Below, piece after piece: positions 7,172-15,007 of a DNA stretch of 23,630 bases (position 1 is its first letter; every line of letters begins with the position of its first letter). The notes beneath the pieces were generated by a model, which saw nothing but the letters and a program-made list of their open reading frames with translations, was not told the origin of the DNA and searched no databases. This stretch comes from JBFLXN01 sp040755715 [NCBI: Candidatus Edwardsbacteria bacterium] (lineage in GTDB: Bacteria; Edwardsbacteria; AC1; JBFLXN01): the NCBI GenBank assembly GCA_040755715.1, contig JBFLXN010000024.1:1-23630 (forward strand). Reading direction: 5' to 3'. Both the position numbers and the translations under genes were made by a program.

Positions 7172-9472
7172 ATGTTTCAAAAGATAAGTCTTGTGACGGT
7201 CATTCTTCCCTTACTTCTGTGGGGAACGAATGGTGTCGCTCAGGATACCTGGACGACAATGCACTATATCTGTGCAGACAACAATCTGAACAATTATGCT
7301 AACCCTGATTGTGATGAGATGGAGGCTAACGGTGGCAACGCTAATTACAACATTATCATTCAGATAGATGGCAATTCTACAGGCTACAAAGACGCCGCAG
7401 GAACCAATAGTGATACCCGGCGCTATGTTATTTCTGCCGGCAATACCTCGGACAACAAGATCAATTCCAGCCCGGCTTCAGGCAGTCCCAATACAGAATT
7501 GGATATGGGAGATGGGAACGTATTGCGGGATTTTGGGCGATGGGGTGTTAAGAATTATCCAGCCAATAGATATTGCCTCAACCTCTGGAACCATGGCAAT
7601 TCAATGACAAGGTCCGAACTCACAAAAGATTGTTGTAACGACGACGGTTCCAGTAGTTCTATCAGATTTGCTGATACTGAACCTCCAGCTGAGTATGAAA
7701 CTGCTTTGATGGGCATTAAGGATTCTTTGAAACAGAACCTGGATGTTCTGACCTTTGATGCCTGCGTGATGGCTTTAGCTGAGATTATGTTTATCGCTAA
7801 GGACTATGCTCATATTCAAGTCAGTTCGGAAAAAAGTATCGGTGCCGACGGCTATCGCTACGATACTTGGTTGGATACCCTTAAAAAGAATAATAGCGTA
7901 AGTGATAGTGGTTTGGCCATAGCCTGTGTCCGCTCCTATAAGGATGAGTATACAAACACAGACTACAATACTCTTTCAGCGATTCATCTGAAAACTCGAT
8001 TTATGGAATTCATTAAAGCTTTGGACAATTTCGCCAGAGAGTTGATTTTAGCAGGTGGGAGAACGCAGACAGATATATCTGATGCCAGAAGCAATACCGA
8101 AGCTTATGATAATGCTGACCAAGTAGACCTCTGGGATTTCGCCATTCATATTGAACAGAAAACAGGACTACCTGCTTCTTTGAGAAATGCGGCTGACACC
8201 TTAAGGGCAAAAATAGGTTACGATAAAAGCGCTACCTGGCACTCCAATGGACAGGGAATTCTTGTTGCAGAAACGCACATAAGCAATCGGACAGCTACTG
8301 ATAGTGCCCATGGGGTTTCTATCTATTATCGTAAATCTCTCAACTCAGACACCACCATTTATAAGAGACACCAGATGTCAAAAGCAACCCTGTGGGATGA
8401 GTTCATCTGTGGGAGAACCTCAAGCCAACTCACTAATATTACTGCCCTTTCCTACGAACGCTATCAAAAAAATGCTAGTGGCACTTATTGGAAAGTAGAT
8501 GATGGCGCAAGCGGAAATGGTTATCCAGATGTGAATGAAAGTTGCACATTTTACCCAGTATTGCGAAATAGCGGAGGAAAAACTGCTACTGGTGTATCGG
8601 TAAAACTTCGGTTAAAAAAGAACATTTTAGGTGGCATAACTTTAACCGATACTACTGCAGCTTTCTCTGATATCGCAGGAGCTACCAAAAATGTGAAGGC
8701 TCCAACGGTGGCAGTGGCTAACGACCCTTTGGGTTTCAGCGTGGCCAATAATTCTACTTTGAATGGTGAATGGATAGACTTTGACTTAGTGATTACTTCT
8801 AGTGAGGGAACAAAATCTGTTTCTTTTCCGATGCAGATTGGCAGAGCTAATCCTCTGGCTCCCACAGCCGTAGAGTTCTCCGAATTTGCGCTTACTACTG
8901 GAGACGATGGTATCGTTCTTGAGTGGCGGACTGAAAGTGAAATCAATATTTATAGTTGGGAAATTGAGAAGACCACGAATTACACAAATGAAAATACCGA
9001 ATGGACACGAATAGCTACTATTCCATCTAAGGGGAACTCTTCTATCCCAACTGAGTATTCCTATACTGATAGAGATGTGAAATCAGGGATGACATATTAC
9101 TATAGACTGGTAGAGATAGATATTGAGGGCAGTCGGACAATTCGAGAGGTGGGTTCTGCTACATTTTTGGGAAATATTCCTAAGGTTTTTGCTCTGTATC
9201 CTGCTTATCCGAATCCGTCTGGTGGTGCGGCTACGATTCGTTATGACATACCAAAGAAATCTTTTGTTTCTTTGAAAATCTACAACATTGCCGGACAATT
9301 GGTAAAAACATTGGTAGGTCAGACATCCCTGTCTGACATTACTCCCGGGGTCCATAGGGTGAGGTGGGATGGCAGAGATGAGAGCGGAAAGCAGGTAGCG
9401 GATGGCGTGTATTTCTATCGCTTGCAAGCCGGTAATTTCACCGACACAAAGAAGATGATTTTGGTGAGATGA
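7172..9472 (+). CDS. Secreted clostripain-family (C11) cysteine peptidase with C-terminal sorting module
   Basis: A 766-aa protein. A signal peptide occupies residues 1-24 (hydrophobic core ILPLLLWGT, likely cleavage after GVAQ). Residues 27 to about 420 match peptidase C11: MHYICADNNLNNYA, the His motif NLWNHGNSM (H141) and the Cys motif TFDACVMALAE (C198), forming the catalytic dyad seen in clostripain and gingipain relatives. A beta-rich segment follows (about 430-560). An Fn3-like domain starts at T565 (FSEFAL, WRTESEI, EYSYTD, YYYRL). The last ~95 residues form a FlgD/T9SS-like sorting domain (YPNP, ATIRY, YNIAGQLVKTLV, WDGRDESGK, GVYFYRL, TKKMILVR). C11 enzymes typically cleave after basic residues, often after autoprocessing. 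The promoter upstream looks sigma-54 dependent. The sorting module carries a small palindromic insertion at 9318-9337. Confidence 0.9.
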   Translation: MFQKISLVTVILPLLLWGTNGVAQDTWTTMHYICADNNLNNYANPDCDEMEANGGNANYNIIIQIDGNSTGYKDAAGTNSDTRRYVISAGNTSDNKINSSPASGSPNTELDMGDGNVLRDFGRWGVKNYPANRYCLNLWNHGNSMTRSELTKDCCNDDGSSSSIRFADTEPPAEYETALMGIKDSLKQNLDVLTFDACVMALAEIMFIAKDYAHIQVSSEKSIGADGYRYDTWLDTLKKNNSVSDSGLAIACVRSYKDEYTNTDYNTLSAIHLKTRFMEFIKALDNFARELILAGGRTQTDISDARSNTEAYDNADQVDLWDFAIHIEQKTGLPASLRNAADTLRAKIGYDKSATWHSNGQGILVAETHISNRTATDSAHGVSIYYRKSLNSDTTIYKRHQMSKATLWDEFICGRTSSQLTNITALSYERYQKNASGTYWKVDDGASGNGYPDVNESCTFYPVLRNSGGKTATGVSVKLRLKKNILGGITLTDTTAAFSDIAGATKNVKAPTVAVANDPLGFSVANNSTLNGEWIDFDLVITSSEGTKSVSFPMQIGRANPLAPTAVEFSEFALTTGDDGIVLEWRTESEINIYSWEIEKTTNYTNENTEWTRIATIPSKGNSSIPTEYSYTDRDVKSGMTYYYRLVEIDIEGSRTIREVGSATFLGNIPKVFALYPAYPNPSGGAATIRYDIPKKSFVSLKIYNIAGQLVKTLVGQTSLSDITPGVHRVRWDGRDESGKQVADGVYFYRLQAGNFTDTKKMILVR
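9318..9337 (+). repeat. Palindrome GTCAGACA..TGTCTGAC within the C11 sorting domain
   Basis: Perfect 8-base arms around TCCC. It encodes GQTSLSDI where the corresponding position of the other two exported proteins reads NEE. The sequence resembles, in reverse orientation, the intergenic copy at 9691-9713 and the leader hairpin at 7120-7133, so it appears to be a dispersed palindromic repeat that entered coding sequence. Confidence 0.5.
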
Positions 9473-9483
9473 TTCCACCTTTG

Positions 9484-9632
9484 CCCTCTCCGCCTAAGCA
9501 GAGTGCGTCATAATTACATTTATCTAGTCACAGCACACAACATATTGTAGTTGCCCAATTCATTGGGCACTATATGTTGCGTCCCGATTTATCGGGACAA
9601 CTACATTATGACACACCCCCGAGGCGGAAGGG
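9484..9632 (+). repeat. Nested fold-back (MITE-like or structured) element
   Basis: Paired segments from outside to inside: CCCTCTCCGCCT (9484-9495) with AGGCGGAAGGG (9622-9632, one indel); GTGCGTCATAAT (9503-9514) with ATTATGACACAC (9605-9616), 11 of 12; CAACATAT (9538-9545) with ATATGTTG (9572-9579), perfect; TGTAGTTG (9546-9553) with CAACTACA (9598-9605), perfect. Two local hairpins are GCCCAAT-TC-ATTGGGC (9553-9568) and GTCCCGAT-TT-ATCGGGAC (9581-9598). The inner pairings are partly alternative to each other. The last hairpin recurs in degenerate form at 15872-15887. Confidence 0.6.
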
Positions 9633-9690
9633 ATAAAGGGAGGGGTTGGGAGAAGAATAAAGAGGAGGTGGCTTTGAAAGGAGGTGAGAG

Positions 9691-9713
9691 AGACAGAGAG
9701 GAATGTCTGTCCC
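9691..9713 (+). repeat. AGACAT-family palindromic repeat, intergenic copy
   Basis: The reverse complement reads GGGACAGACATTCC followed by TCTCTGTCT, which parallels GGTCAGACATCCCTGTCTGA at 9317-9336 inside the C11 gene. This copy's own dyad is imperfect. Confidence 0.4.
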
Positions 9714-9773
9714 AACAAATCCAAACGTAGAGCCGCCGTTTGTGTGGTGGACAAACCAAAAAACAAATGCTAA

Positions 9774-9842
9774 ACGCTAGACGCTGAAAGCGTAAACGGT
9801 AGAGCCTAATGGCTCAAGCGCGAGGCGCAAAGCGTGTAGCGT
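9774..9842 (+). repeat. Cloverleaf-like structured stretch just upstream of the subtilase gene
   Basis: Outer arms ACGCTAGACGCT (9774-9785) and AGCGTGTAGCGT (9831-9842) pair at 11 of 12 positions. They enclose GAGCC-TAAT-GGCTC (9802-9815) and GCGC-GAG-GCGC (9818-9828). ACGCT-GAA-AGCGT (9781-9793) is an alternative hairpin using part of the outer arm. It ends 8 bases before the AAAAGGAGGT ribosome site, so it would sit in the mRNA leader. Whether it is an RNA control element or another fold-back repeat cannot be told from one copy. Confidence 0.45.
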
Positions 9843-9865
9843 GAAGGTAAAAAAGGAGGTAAGAA

Positions 9866-12800
9866 ATGTCAAAGCGACTCATAATAAGTTGTCTACTAGT
9901 CACCGCTTTTCTGCTTTTCCTCGGCGCAAAGGCGCTCCTAGCTGAGAAAGCATCCCTGAAGCCGATTTCTAGTCCAATGATTTCTCCTGAAGTAGTGGTT
10001 CAATCCGCAGGAGAGAATGTTCTGATTAGAGAGAGAACGCGGGGTTACTTCACACCCGAAGTCTATGAACAACCCACGCAAATCTCCTTCAATGGGTTTA
10101 CCTTTGATACCCGAGTAGGGGAGCCAGAATTGCCCTCTGAGCTGAAGATTTCTTCTCTCAAGGGAGGGATAAATTACTATCTGGTGCAATTCAGAGGCCC
10201 AATTACGAGAGAGCGAGAGAATTTGGAAAAGCTTGGAGCAAAGGTCTATGGCTATGTGCCAAACTACGCCTTCCTAGTGCGGATGAACGAATCTTCAAAA
10301 AGAGGTGTAGAGAATCTGTCAAGTTTCTGCTGGATGGGTCTATTCCAACCAGCTTATAAATTGGTGCCGTTCTTCTTCACTCAGACCAAGAGAAAGGCAG
10401 CAGGTTCTGTTGATGTAAACCTCATTCTTTTCTATGATGAAGGTAACATCAAACTCATCTCTGATAAGATTAAGGAATTAGGGGGTGGGGTGTATTACGC
10501 TACAGATTCTGGATTGAACAAAATTATTACCGCAAGAGTTGACTATGTAAACCTTGCCACTCTGGCCAACATTCCTGAGGTAGAATGGATTGAACCGGCA
10601 ACTCTGAACCAATTCATCTACAACGATAAGGCGCAGTGGTGTTTACAGACCAACAACAGCGGAGTGAGAACGGTTTGGGACAAGGGCATCAAAGGTGAGG
10701 GACAAATCCTTTCCACTTGTGATACAGGCATCAGGACCACTCACAACATGTTCTATGACGCCGCTCATAAGTATCAAACCTGGGCTGATAGTCTTCAACC
10801 CGCTCACCGTAAACTCATTGCCTATTTGAACTCTATGGCTGGAACGCCTTATCCAGATTCGGTTACAATGGGCGATGAAGACGGCCACGGCACACACACG
10901 GGATGCACCTGTGTGGGCGAAGACTCCTATAACAGTGGCACCAGCGCCTATGACGGAATGTCCATAAACGCAAAGCATGTCATTGTAGACGCTCAGGGGA
11001 ATAGTGGTCTTTGGATTCCCAATGACCAGAATATTCTCTTCTGGAAGGTCTATAATCGGGAAGCCAGGATCATGTCTAATTCCTGGGGAAATGTTCCCCA
11101 AAATGCCACTGATGCTGACTCAGTAAAGGCAGGGAATTACCTATCTTCTGCTATGACCTCTGACCAGTTCCACTGGAAATATCGCGATTTCTTGAATTTC
11201 CAGGCGGCTGGGAACAATGGAAACACCGGTTCTGGAGGATATGAGGCTAAGAAGGTGGCTTCGGCTTCTTGTGCCAAGAACGCTATCACTGTGGGTTCAG
11301 TTAAGGCTCCTACCAGCCAGGCTACTTATGAAGCCTACAGCGCCCGGGATACAGATGATAATCGCTACAAACCAGATGTGCTCGGCATTGGAACGCTGAA
11401 CTCGGCGATTAACTCCGGTGACGCTAACTACGGGTCAAAGTCGGGAACCAGTATGGCTACTCCCTCGGTAGCAGGAACAGCCGGGTTACTGCGTCAGTAT
11501 ATTACCGAAGGTTGGTATCCGAGCGGAACTAAGGTGTCAGCCAATGCATTTACTCCTACCAGTGCCTTGCTGAAAGCCCTGGTTATCAATTCAGGGGATA
11601 ACAACATCTCCTCTCATACCGTGCCTGACAGCGCCGTGGGTTGGGGTAGGATATGTGCGGACACTGTCCTGTATTTCTCGGGTGATACCAAGATGTTAGG
11701 GCTGGTAGACAACACAGTTGGACTTCTGACCGGAGAATATGTTGACTACCAGTTCAGGGTAAGTGATGCCGCAAAACCAGTCAAGGTAACTCTGGTCTGG
11801 ACAGACTATCCAGCAGTAGAGAATGCCAATCCGACTTTGGTGAACGACCTTGACTTGGAGGTGACAGACCCGTCTTCCAATGTCTATAAGGGAAATGTGT
11901 ATAGCAGTGGGGAGTCAGCTACAGGCGGAAGTGCCGACGTAAGGAACAATGTGGAAAATGTGCGGCGGAATGCTCCGGGTACTGGAGTTTGGACAGCCAG
12001 AGTTAAGGGAACAAATATCGTTTATGGTGCACAGCCATTTGCTCTGGTGGTCACCTACGGACAAAATAATGTCGGAGTGGTCAGGTTGGATAAACCTGTC
12101 TATTCTGTTTCCGCCAGCGGTGGAGTTGGCGATACCGTAAAAATTCAGATAGAAGACCTAAATGGCGGTGCCGGACCACTAAATGCTGTGGTCAATTCCA
12201 AAATCTTTGCGGAAGCGCAGTCAGAAACCGTGAGCTGTGCCCTTGTCGGTACAGCACTTTACAGGGGTAAAATTGCGCTTTGGTTAGGCTCTTCTTCGCA
12301 CGCCGATGGCAGACTCTCTGTTGACCAGAAGGATACAATTGTTGTCACTTACACTGATGCCAGCCCTAGCGCCACTAACACGGCTAAGGCATTAACCGAT
12401 GCGATTTGGTTCACCATCAGCAATGTTAGAGCAGAGAATATCTGGGGAACTACAGCCAATATCAAATGGAGCACTTCTGAAGCTTCCGGCCAAAAGGTCT
12501 ACTATGGAACCACCCCGTCATTGGGTTCTGTAACTCAAGTAGATACACCACTTGTGGTTAACCACACAGTCAGATTGGAAGGTTTAACTGCTCAGACTCT
12601 TTACTACTTTGATGTGGAATCCGAGGATTATCGGGGTAATGTTGTGAGAGATGACAACGGTGGTAAACACTATAAATTTTCAACTCTGTCGGACAGAGGA
12701 GCAGATATTCTCGTTGCCCTGGTAGATGGAAAGGATAAAGACACTGAGAGTGGTGAGCCACTTCCCGACTTAAGGAATCGTTTCTATAAGGCGTGTGTAA

Positions 12801-14752
12801 AAGGTGGCTGGAATTTTGACTGGTGGGAAACATCAGACCATGCTGGCGAACTGCCTTCCCGAAATGAAATGAAGAAGTATAAGGCAATTTTTGTGCCAAA
12901 TGAAGATGAATATCCTCCGTTTCTCAAAAGCCAACAAGAAACCATAAAGGTATACGAGCAGAAGGGAGGAAGAATTGCCTTTTCTGCCCATGATTTCCTG
13001 TGGCATGCTTGGGACAACAGCTCTGACAAGAACTACGACACCCTCTGGTGCAAAAACTATGTGCACGCAAGATACAAGGGCGATGCCACTGCGACCGGCG
13101 CTCAGAACATTTATGGTGTATCCGGTGATTCTGTAACGAACAATTGGACTGCTGCTGTGAGTTATTCCGCCCACCGCAGTGGCGCAACTGGTGATTCTAT
13201 GGATTTTGTGAGGAAGCCTCCGGATGGCTGGGACCCTGGCACTGCTCTAAGTCAATCTACAGATTCCATTATCTGGCGCTTTGCTAATTCAAGCAGTGGC
13301 TATTGTTTCGGCTCAAAATGGCAGTCCACTAATACTCACGGAACATCAGGCGACGGAATTTGGGGTGGATATAAGACGAGAACGATAATGAATGGCTTTT
13401 CTATTACCCAGATGGATACGATAAAGTTACCAGACATTTTGAACGACCAATTCATCTGGCTTATCGGACACGACCATCCAGATGTAACGGTGAACAAGCC
13501 TGTAGCCGGAAATACTTACTCCGCTTCTCCTTGTAGCATTATCTGGAGTTTCACGACTTACAGCGGAGCGACAGTTGATACTACCTGGATTTACTATTCT
13601 GACGATAACGGCTTGTCCTGGAACCTATTGACAAAGAGCACTGCCTATACCACTTCCCCTGATACCTTCCTTTGGAACATTACTGGTTACCAGAGTGGCG
13701 ATAAGTATCAGGTGAAGGTAAAGGTTAATGACAAGAATGTCTATCCTTCAATGAGTGGACAGGATACGGTGGGCAAATTCCGAATAAATATGGCAGACAC
13801 CTTGGGACCTATCGTTCTTCCTGGAACTCCGAGGGTTAGCAACAACCCCATTCTTGGAGGAAACCCGGTCACACTTTCTGCCACAATCAGTGATTCCGTT
13901 AGAGGATTAAACAATATTAGTGCGGCTAAATGCTCTATCAACTTAGCGGGTTACTACGCTTTTCCCATGAGAGCAGTTGATGGCGCCTTTGATGAGGTGG
14001 TAGAAGCAGTTGATACTTTACTTCCTACAGTGGCTGCTGGTAGTGATACTACTTACACTGTCTGGATAAGGGGAGCGGATAACGTCGCAAAGGCAAATAG
14101 ATGGGGACCTGCAGTTTCACAGACATTCGTGGTAGCAAACGGACGACTTACTACAGCGGTTACTTTTTCAGAATTTACTCTAATGTCCGGAGAAACTTGG
14201 ATTACTCTAAACTGGAGAACAGAAAGCGAAATTGACAATTTCCAGTGGCTGATTGACAGAACAGTGAACTATCAAGGCGAAAATACTCAATGGACAAGAA
14301 TTGCTACTCTCCCTGGACAGGGAACAAAACCCACACCAACTGAATATTCCTACACTGACAATAAAGTAGAAGCCGGAACTGTCTATTACTACAGACTTGG
14401 AGACATGGATAACTCTGGACATATCACCTGGCACGGTCCTCTTTCTGGTTTGTCAACCAAGAAGATTCCACAACACTTTGCACTCCATCGGCCTTATCCG
14501 AATCCGTCCCTCGGAGGACAGACTACGATTCGTTATGATTTGCCAGTAAGGAGCAGGGTTAGTTTGCAAATCTACAATATTGCTGGACAATTAGTCAGAA
14601 CTTTAGTGAATGAAGAGCAACCACCTGACTATTATGCCAAACCCTGGGATGGCAAGAATAACGAAGGAAGAGGAGTAGCCAGCGGTGTCTACTTCTACAG
14701 ACTAAAGGCTAACGACTTCACTGCGACAAAGAAACTGACGATTCTGAGATAA
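9866..14752 (+). CDS. Secreted KP-43-like subtilase (S8) with accessory domains and sorting module
   Basis: A 1628-aa protein. Signal peptide is residues 1-26. A propeptide-like region (YYLVQFRGPI, then GAKVYGYVPNYAFLVRM) covers about 100-245. The S8 domain (about 255-600) has the full triad D286 (CDTGIR), H341 (DGHGTHTG) and S529 (GTSMATPSVAG), and oxyanion N450 (AAGNNG). A beta-sandwich with LVNDLDLEVTDP and NNVENVRRNAPGTG (about 612-730) identifies the KP-43 type. Next come an Fn3 domain (about 851-941), a ThuA/GATase-like alpha/beta domain (about 944-1205), Ig-like segments, an Fn3-like domain from T1430 and the sorting domain 1534-1628. The last two closely match the C11 protein. Strong Shine-Dalgarno AAAAGGAGGT sets the start. 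Long antisense frames inside the gene are shadows. An extracellular serine protease of broad or unknown specificity is expected. Confidence 0.92.
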   Translation: MSKRLIISCLLVTAFLLFLGAKALLAEKASLKPISSPMISPEVVVQSAGENVLIRERTRGYFTPEVYEQPTQISFNGFTFDTRVGEPELPSELKISSLKGGINYYLVQFRGPITRERENLEKLGAKVYGYVPNYAFLVRMNESSKRGVENLSSFCWMGLFQPAYKLVPFFFTQTKRKAAGSVDVNLILFYDEGNIKLISDKIKELGGGVYYATDSGLNKIITARVDYVNLATLANIPEVEWIEPATLNQFIYNDKAQWCLQTNNSGVRTVWDKGIKGEGQILSTCDTGIRTTHNMFYDAAHKYQTWADSLQPAHRKLIAYLNSMAGTPYPDSVTMGDEDGHGTHTGCTCVGEDSYNSGTSAYDGMSINAKHVIVDAQGNSGLWIPNDQNILFWKVYNREARIMSNSWGNVPQNATDADSVKAGNYLSSAMTSDQFHWKYRDFLNFQAAGNNGNTGSGGYEAKKVASASCAKNAITVGSVKAPTSQATYEAYSARDTDDNRYKPDVLGIGTLNSAINSGDANYGSKSGTSMATPSVAGTAGLLRQYITEGWYPSGTKVSANAFTPTSALLKALVINSGDNNISSHTVPDSAVGWGRICADTVLYFSGDTKMLGLVDNTVGLLTGEYVDYQFRVSDAAKPVKVTLVWTDYPAVENANPTLVNDLDLEVTDPSSNVYKGNVYSSGESATGGSADVRNNVENVRRNAPGTGVWTARVKGTNIVYGAQPFALVVTYGQNNVGVVRLDKPVYSVSASGGVGDTVKIQIEDLNGGAGPLNAVVNSKIFAEAQSETVSCALVGTALYRGKIALWLGSSSHADGRLSVDQKDTIVVTYTDASPSATNTAKALTDAIWFTISNVRAENIWGTTANIKWSTSEASGQKVYYGTTPSLGSVTQVDTPLVVNHTVRLEGLTAQTLYYFDVESEDYRGNVVRDDNGGKHYKFSTLSDRGADILVALVDGKDKDTESGEPLPDLRNRFYKACVKGGWNFDWWETSDHAGELPSRNEMKKYKAIFVPNEDEYPPFLKSQQETIKVYEQKGGRIAFSAHDFLWHAWDNSSDKNYDTLWCKNYVHARYKGDATATGAQNIYGVSGDSVTNNWTAAVSYSAHRSGATGDSMDFVRKPPDGWDPGTALSQSTDSIIWRFANSSSGYCFGSKWQSTNTHGTSGDGIWGGYKTRTIMNGFSITQMDTIKLPDILNDQFIWLIGHDHPDVTVNKPVAGNTYSASPCSIIWSFTTYSGATVDTTWIYYSDDNGLSWNLLTKSTAYTTSPDTFLWNITGYQSGDKYQVKVKVNDKNVYPSMSGQDTVGKFRINMADTLGPIVLPGTPRVSNNPILGGNPVTLSATISDSVRGLNNISAAKCSINLAGYYAFPMRAVDGAFDEVVEAVDTLLPTVAAGSDTTYTVWIRGADNVAKANRWGPAVSQTFVVANGRLTTAVTFSEFTLMSGETWITLNWRTESEIDNFQWLIDRTVNYQGENTQWTRIATLPGQGTKPTPTEYSYTDNKVEAGTVYYYRLGDMDNSGHITWHGPLSGLSTKKIPQHFALHRPYPNPSLGGQTTIRYDLPVRSRVSLQIYNIAGQLVRTLVNEEQPPDYYAKPWDGKNNEGRGVASGVYFYRLKANDFTATKKLTILR

Positions 14753-14764
14753 CCTTTCCCTCTA

Positions 14765-14787
14765 TCCCTCTCCCACTGGGAGAGGGA
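14765..14787 (+). terminator. Hairpin TCCCTCTCCCA / TGGGAGAGGGA after the subtilase gene
   Basis: Perfect 11-base arms around one central base, starting 13 bases after the stop. There is no T-run, so intrinsic termination is uncertain; this type of sequence is also a widespread intergenic repeat. Confidence 0.4.
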
Positions 14788-14819
14788 AGGGTGAGGTGAA
14801 AGGGGAAGATTGATGATTG

Positions 14820-14845
14820 TAGGGGCGATTCATGAATCGCCCCTA
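14820..14845 (+). repeat. 26-bp perfect palindrome
   Basis: The half-site TAGGGGCGATTCA (14820-14832) is followed directly by its exact reverse complement to 14845. A purine/pyrimidine context extends the dyad weakly. It may act as a terminator stem, with a T-rich stretch at 14851-14857, or be a dispersed palindromic repeat. Confidence 0.5.
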
Positions 14846-14859
14846 TAATCATTTTTTAG

Positions 14860-14888
14860 TTGACTTTTACTTTTATTTTTTGTATATT
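14860..14888 (+). promoter_or_regulatory. Sigma-70-type promoter TTGACT-N17-TATATT
   Basis: -35 TTGACT (14860-14865) and -10 TATATT (14883-14888) at ideal spacing, in an AT-rich stretch just after the palindrome. A start site near 14895 would make the 37-aa ORF at 14894 leaderless, or would give a ~105-base leader for the aspartic peptidase. Confidence 0.45.
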
Positions 14889-14893
14889 TATAG

Positions 14894-15007
14894 ATGAACA
14901 TTTCTTTAAAAGGAGGCTATTTTCATAGATACTTCCCTGAAAAAAGTCTTGACAAATTCTTGCAAAATTTGGTAGACTTTCAAAAAGGAAAATTAACCAA
15001 TGGGTGA
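14894..15007 (+). CDS. 37-aa ORF overlapping the aspartic peptidase start
   Basis: ATG 14894 to TGA 15005-15007. The composition is protein-like (YFHRYFPEKSLDKFLQNL followed by VDFQKGKLTNG). It follows an in-frame TAG and has no ribosome site; an AAAAGGAGG lies inside it rather than before it. Its end overlaps the peptidase start (ATGGGTGA, 14999-15007), an arrangement typical of translational coupling. It could be a real small partner protein, the remaining tail of a decayed gene, or chance. No family recognised. Confidence 0.35.
   Translation: MNISLKGGYFHRYFPEKSLDKFLQNLVDFQKGKLTNG
14949..14978 (+). promoter_or_regulatory. Possible second promoter TTGACA-N18-TAGACT
   Basis: A perfect -35 TTGACA (14949-14954) with a poor -10 (TAGACT, 14973-14978). 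It would start transcription just before the AAGGA ribosome site of the first aspartic peptidase. Weak. Confidence 0.25.

Larger units (their letters stand above)
9473..9865 (+). other. 393-bp repeat-dense spacer between the two exported peptidase genes
   Basis: No ORF of credible quality is seen. It contains a nested fold-back element (9484-9632), a purine-rich stretch (about 9630-9690), an AGACAT-family palindrome (9691-9713), a cloverleaf-like structured stretch (9774-9842) and a strong Shine-Dalgarno AAAAGGAGGT (9851-9860) serving ATG 9866. No obvious promoter and no classic stem plus T-run terminator is seen, so readthrough from the C11 gene is possible. Confidence 0.6.

Noticed and set aside
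7072-7302. 76-aa + strand ORF overlapping the C11 start
   Set aside because: Its 3' half is out of frame within the C11 signal peptide region and its start lies in repeat-like leader DNA; the C11 ATG has the strong ribosome site.
8551-9478. Antisense frames opposite the C-terminal half of the C11 peptidase
   Set aside because: The + strand encodes clear Fn3-like and sorting domains here; the antisense products have no recognisable features.
9484-9842. Insertion sequence or transposon
   Set aside because: No transposase or remnant of one in any frame; only short fold-back repeats are present.
10643-11101. Long antisense frames inside the subtilase gene (also 12570-13187 and 13741-14434)
   Set aside because: They lie wholly opposite conserved catalytic or domain sequence, lack ribosome sites and show no protein family features; they follow from codon bias of the real gene.
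14908-14916. Orphan Shine-Dalgarno AAAAGGAGG marking a lost gene
   Set aside because: No start codon follows at a suitable distance, and the sequence lies within the 37-aa ORF, where it encodes LKGG.
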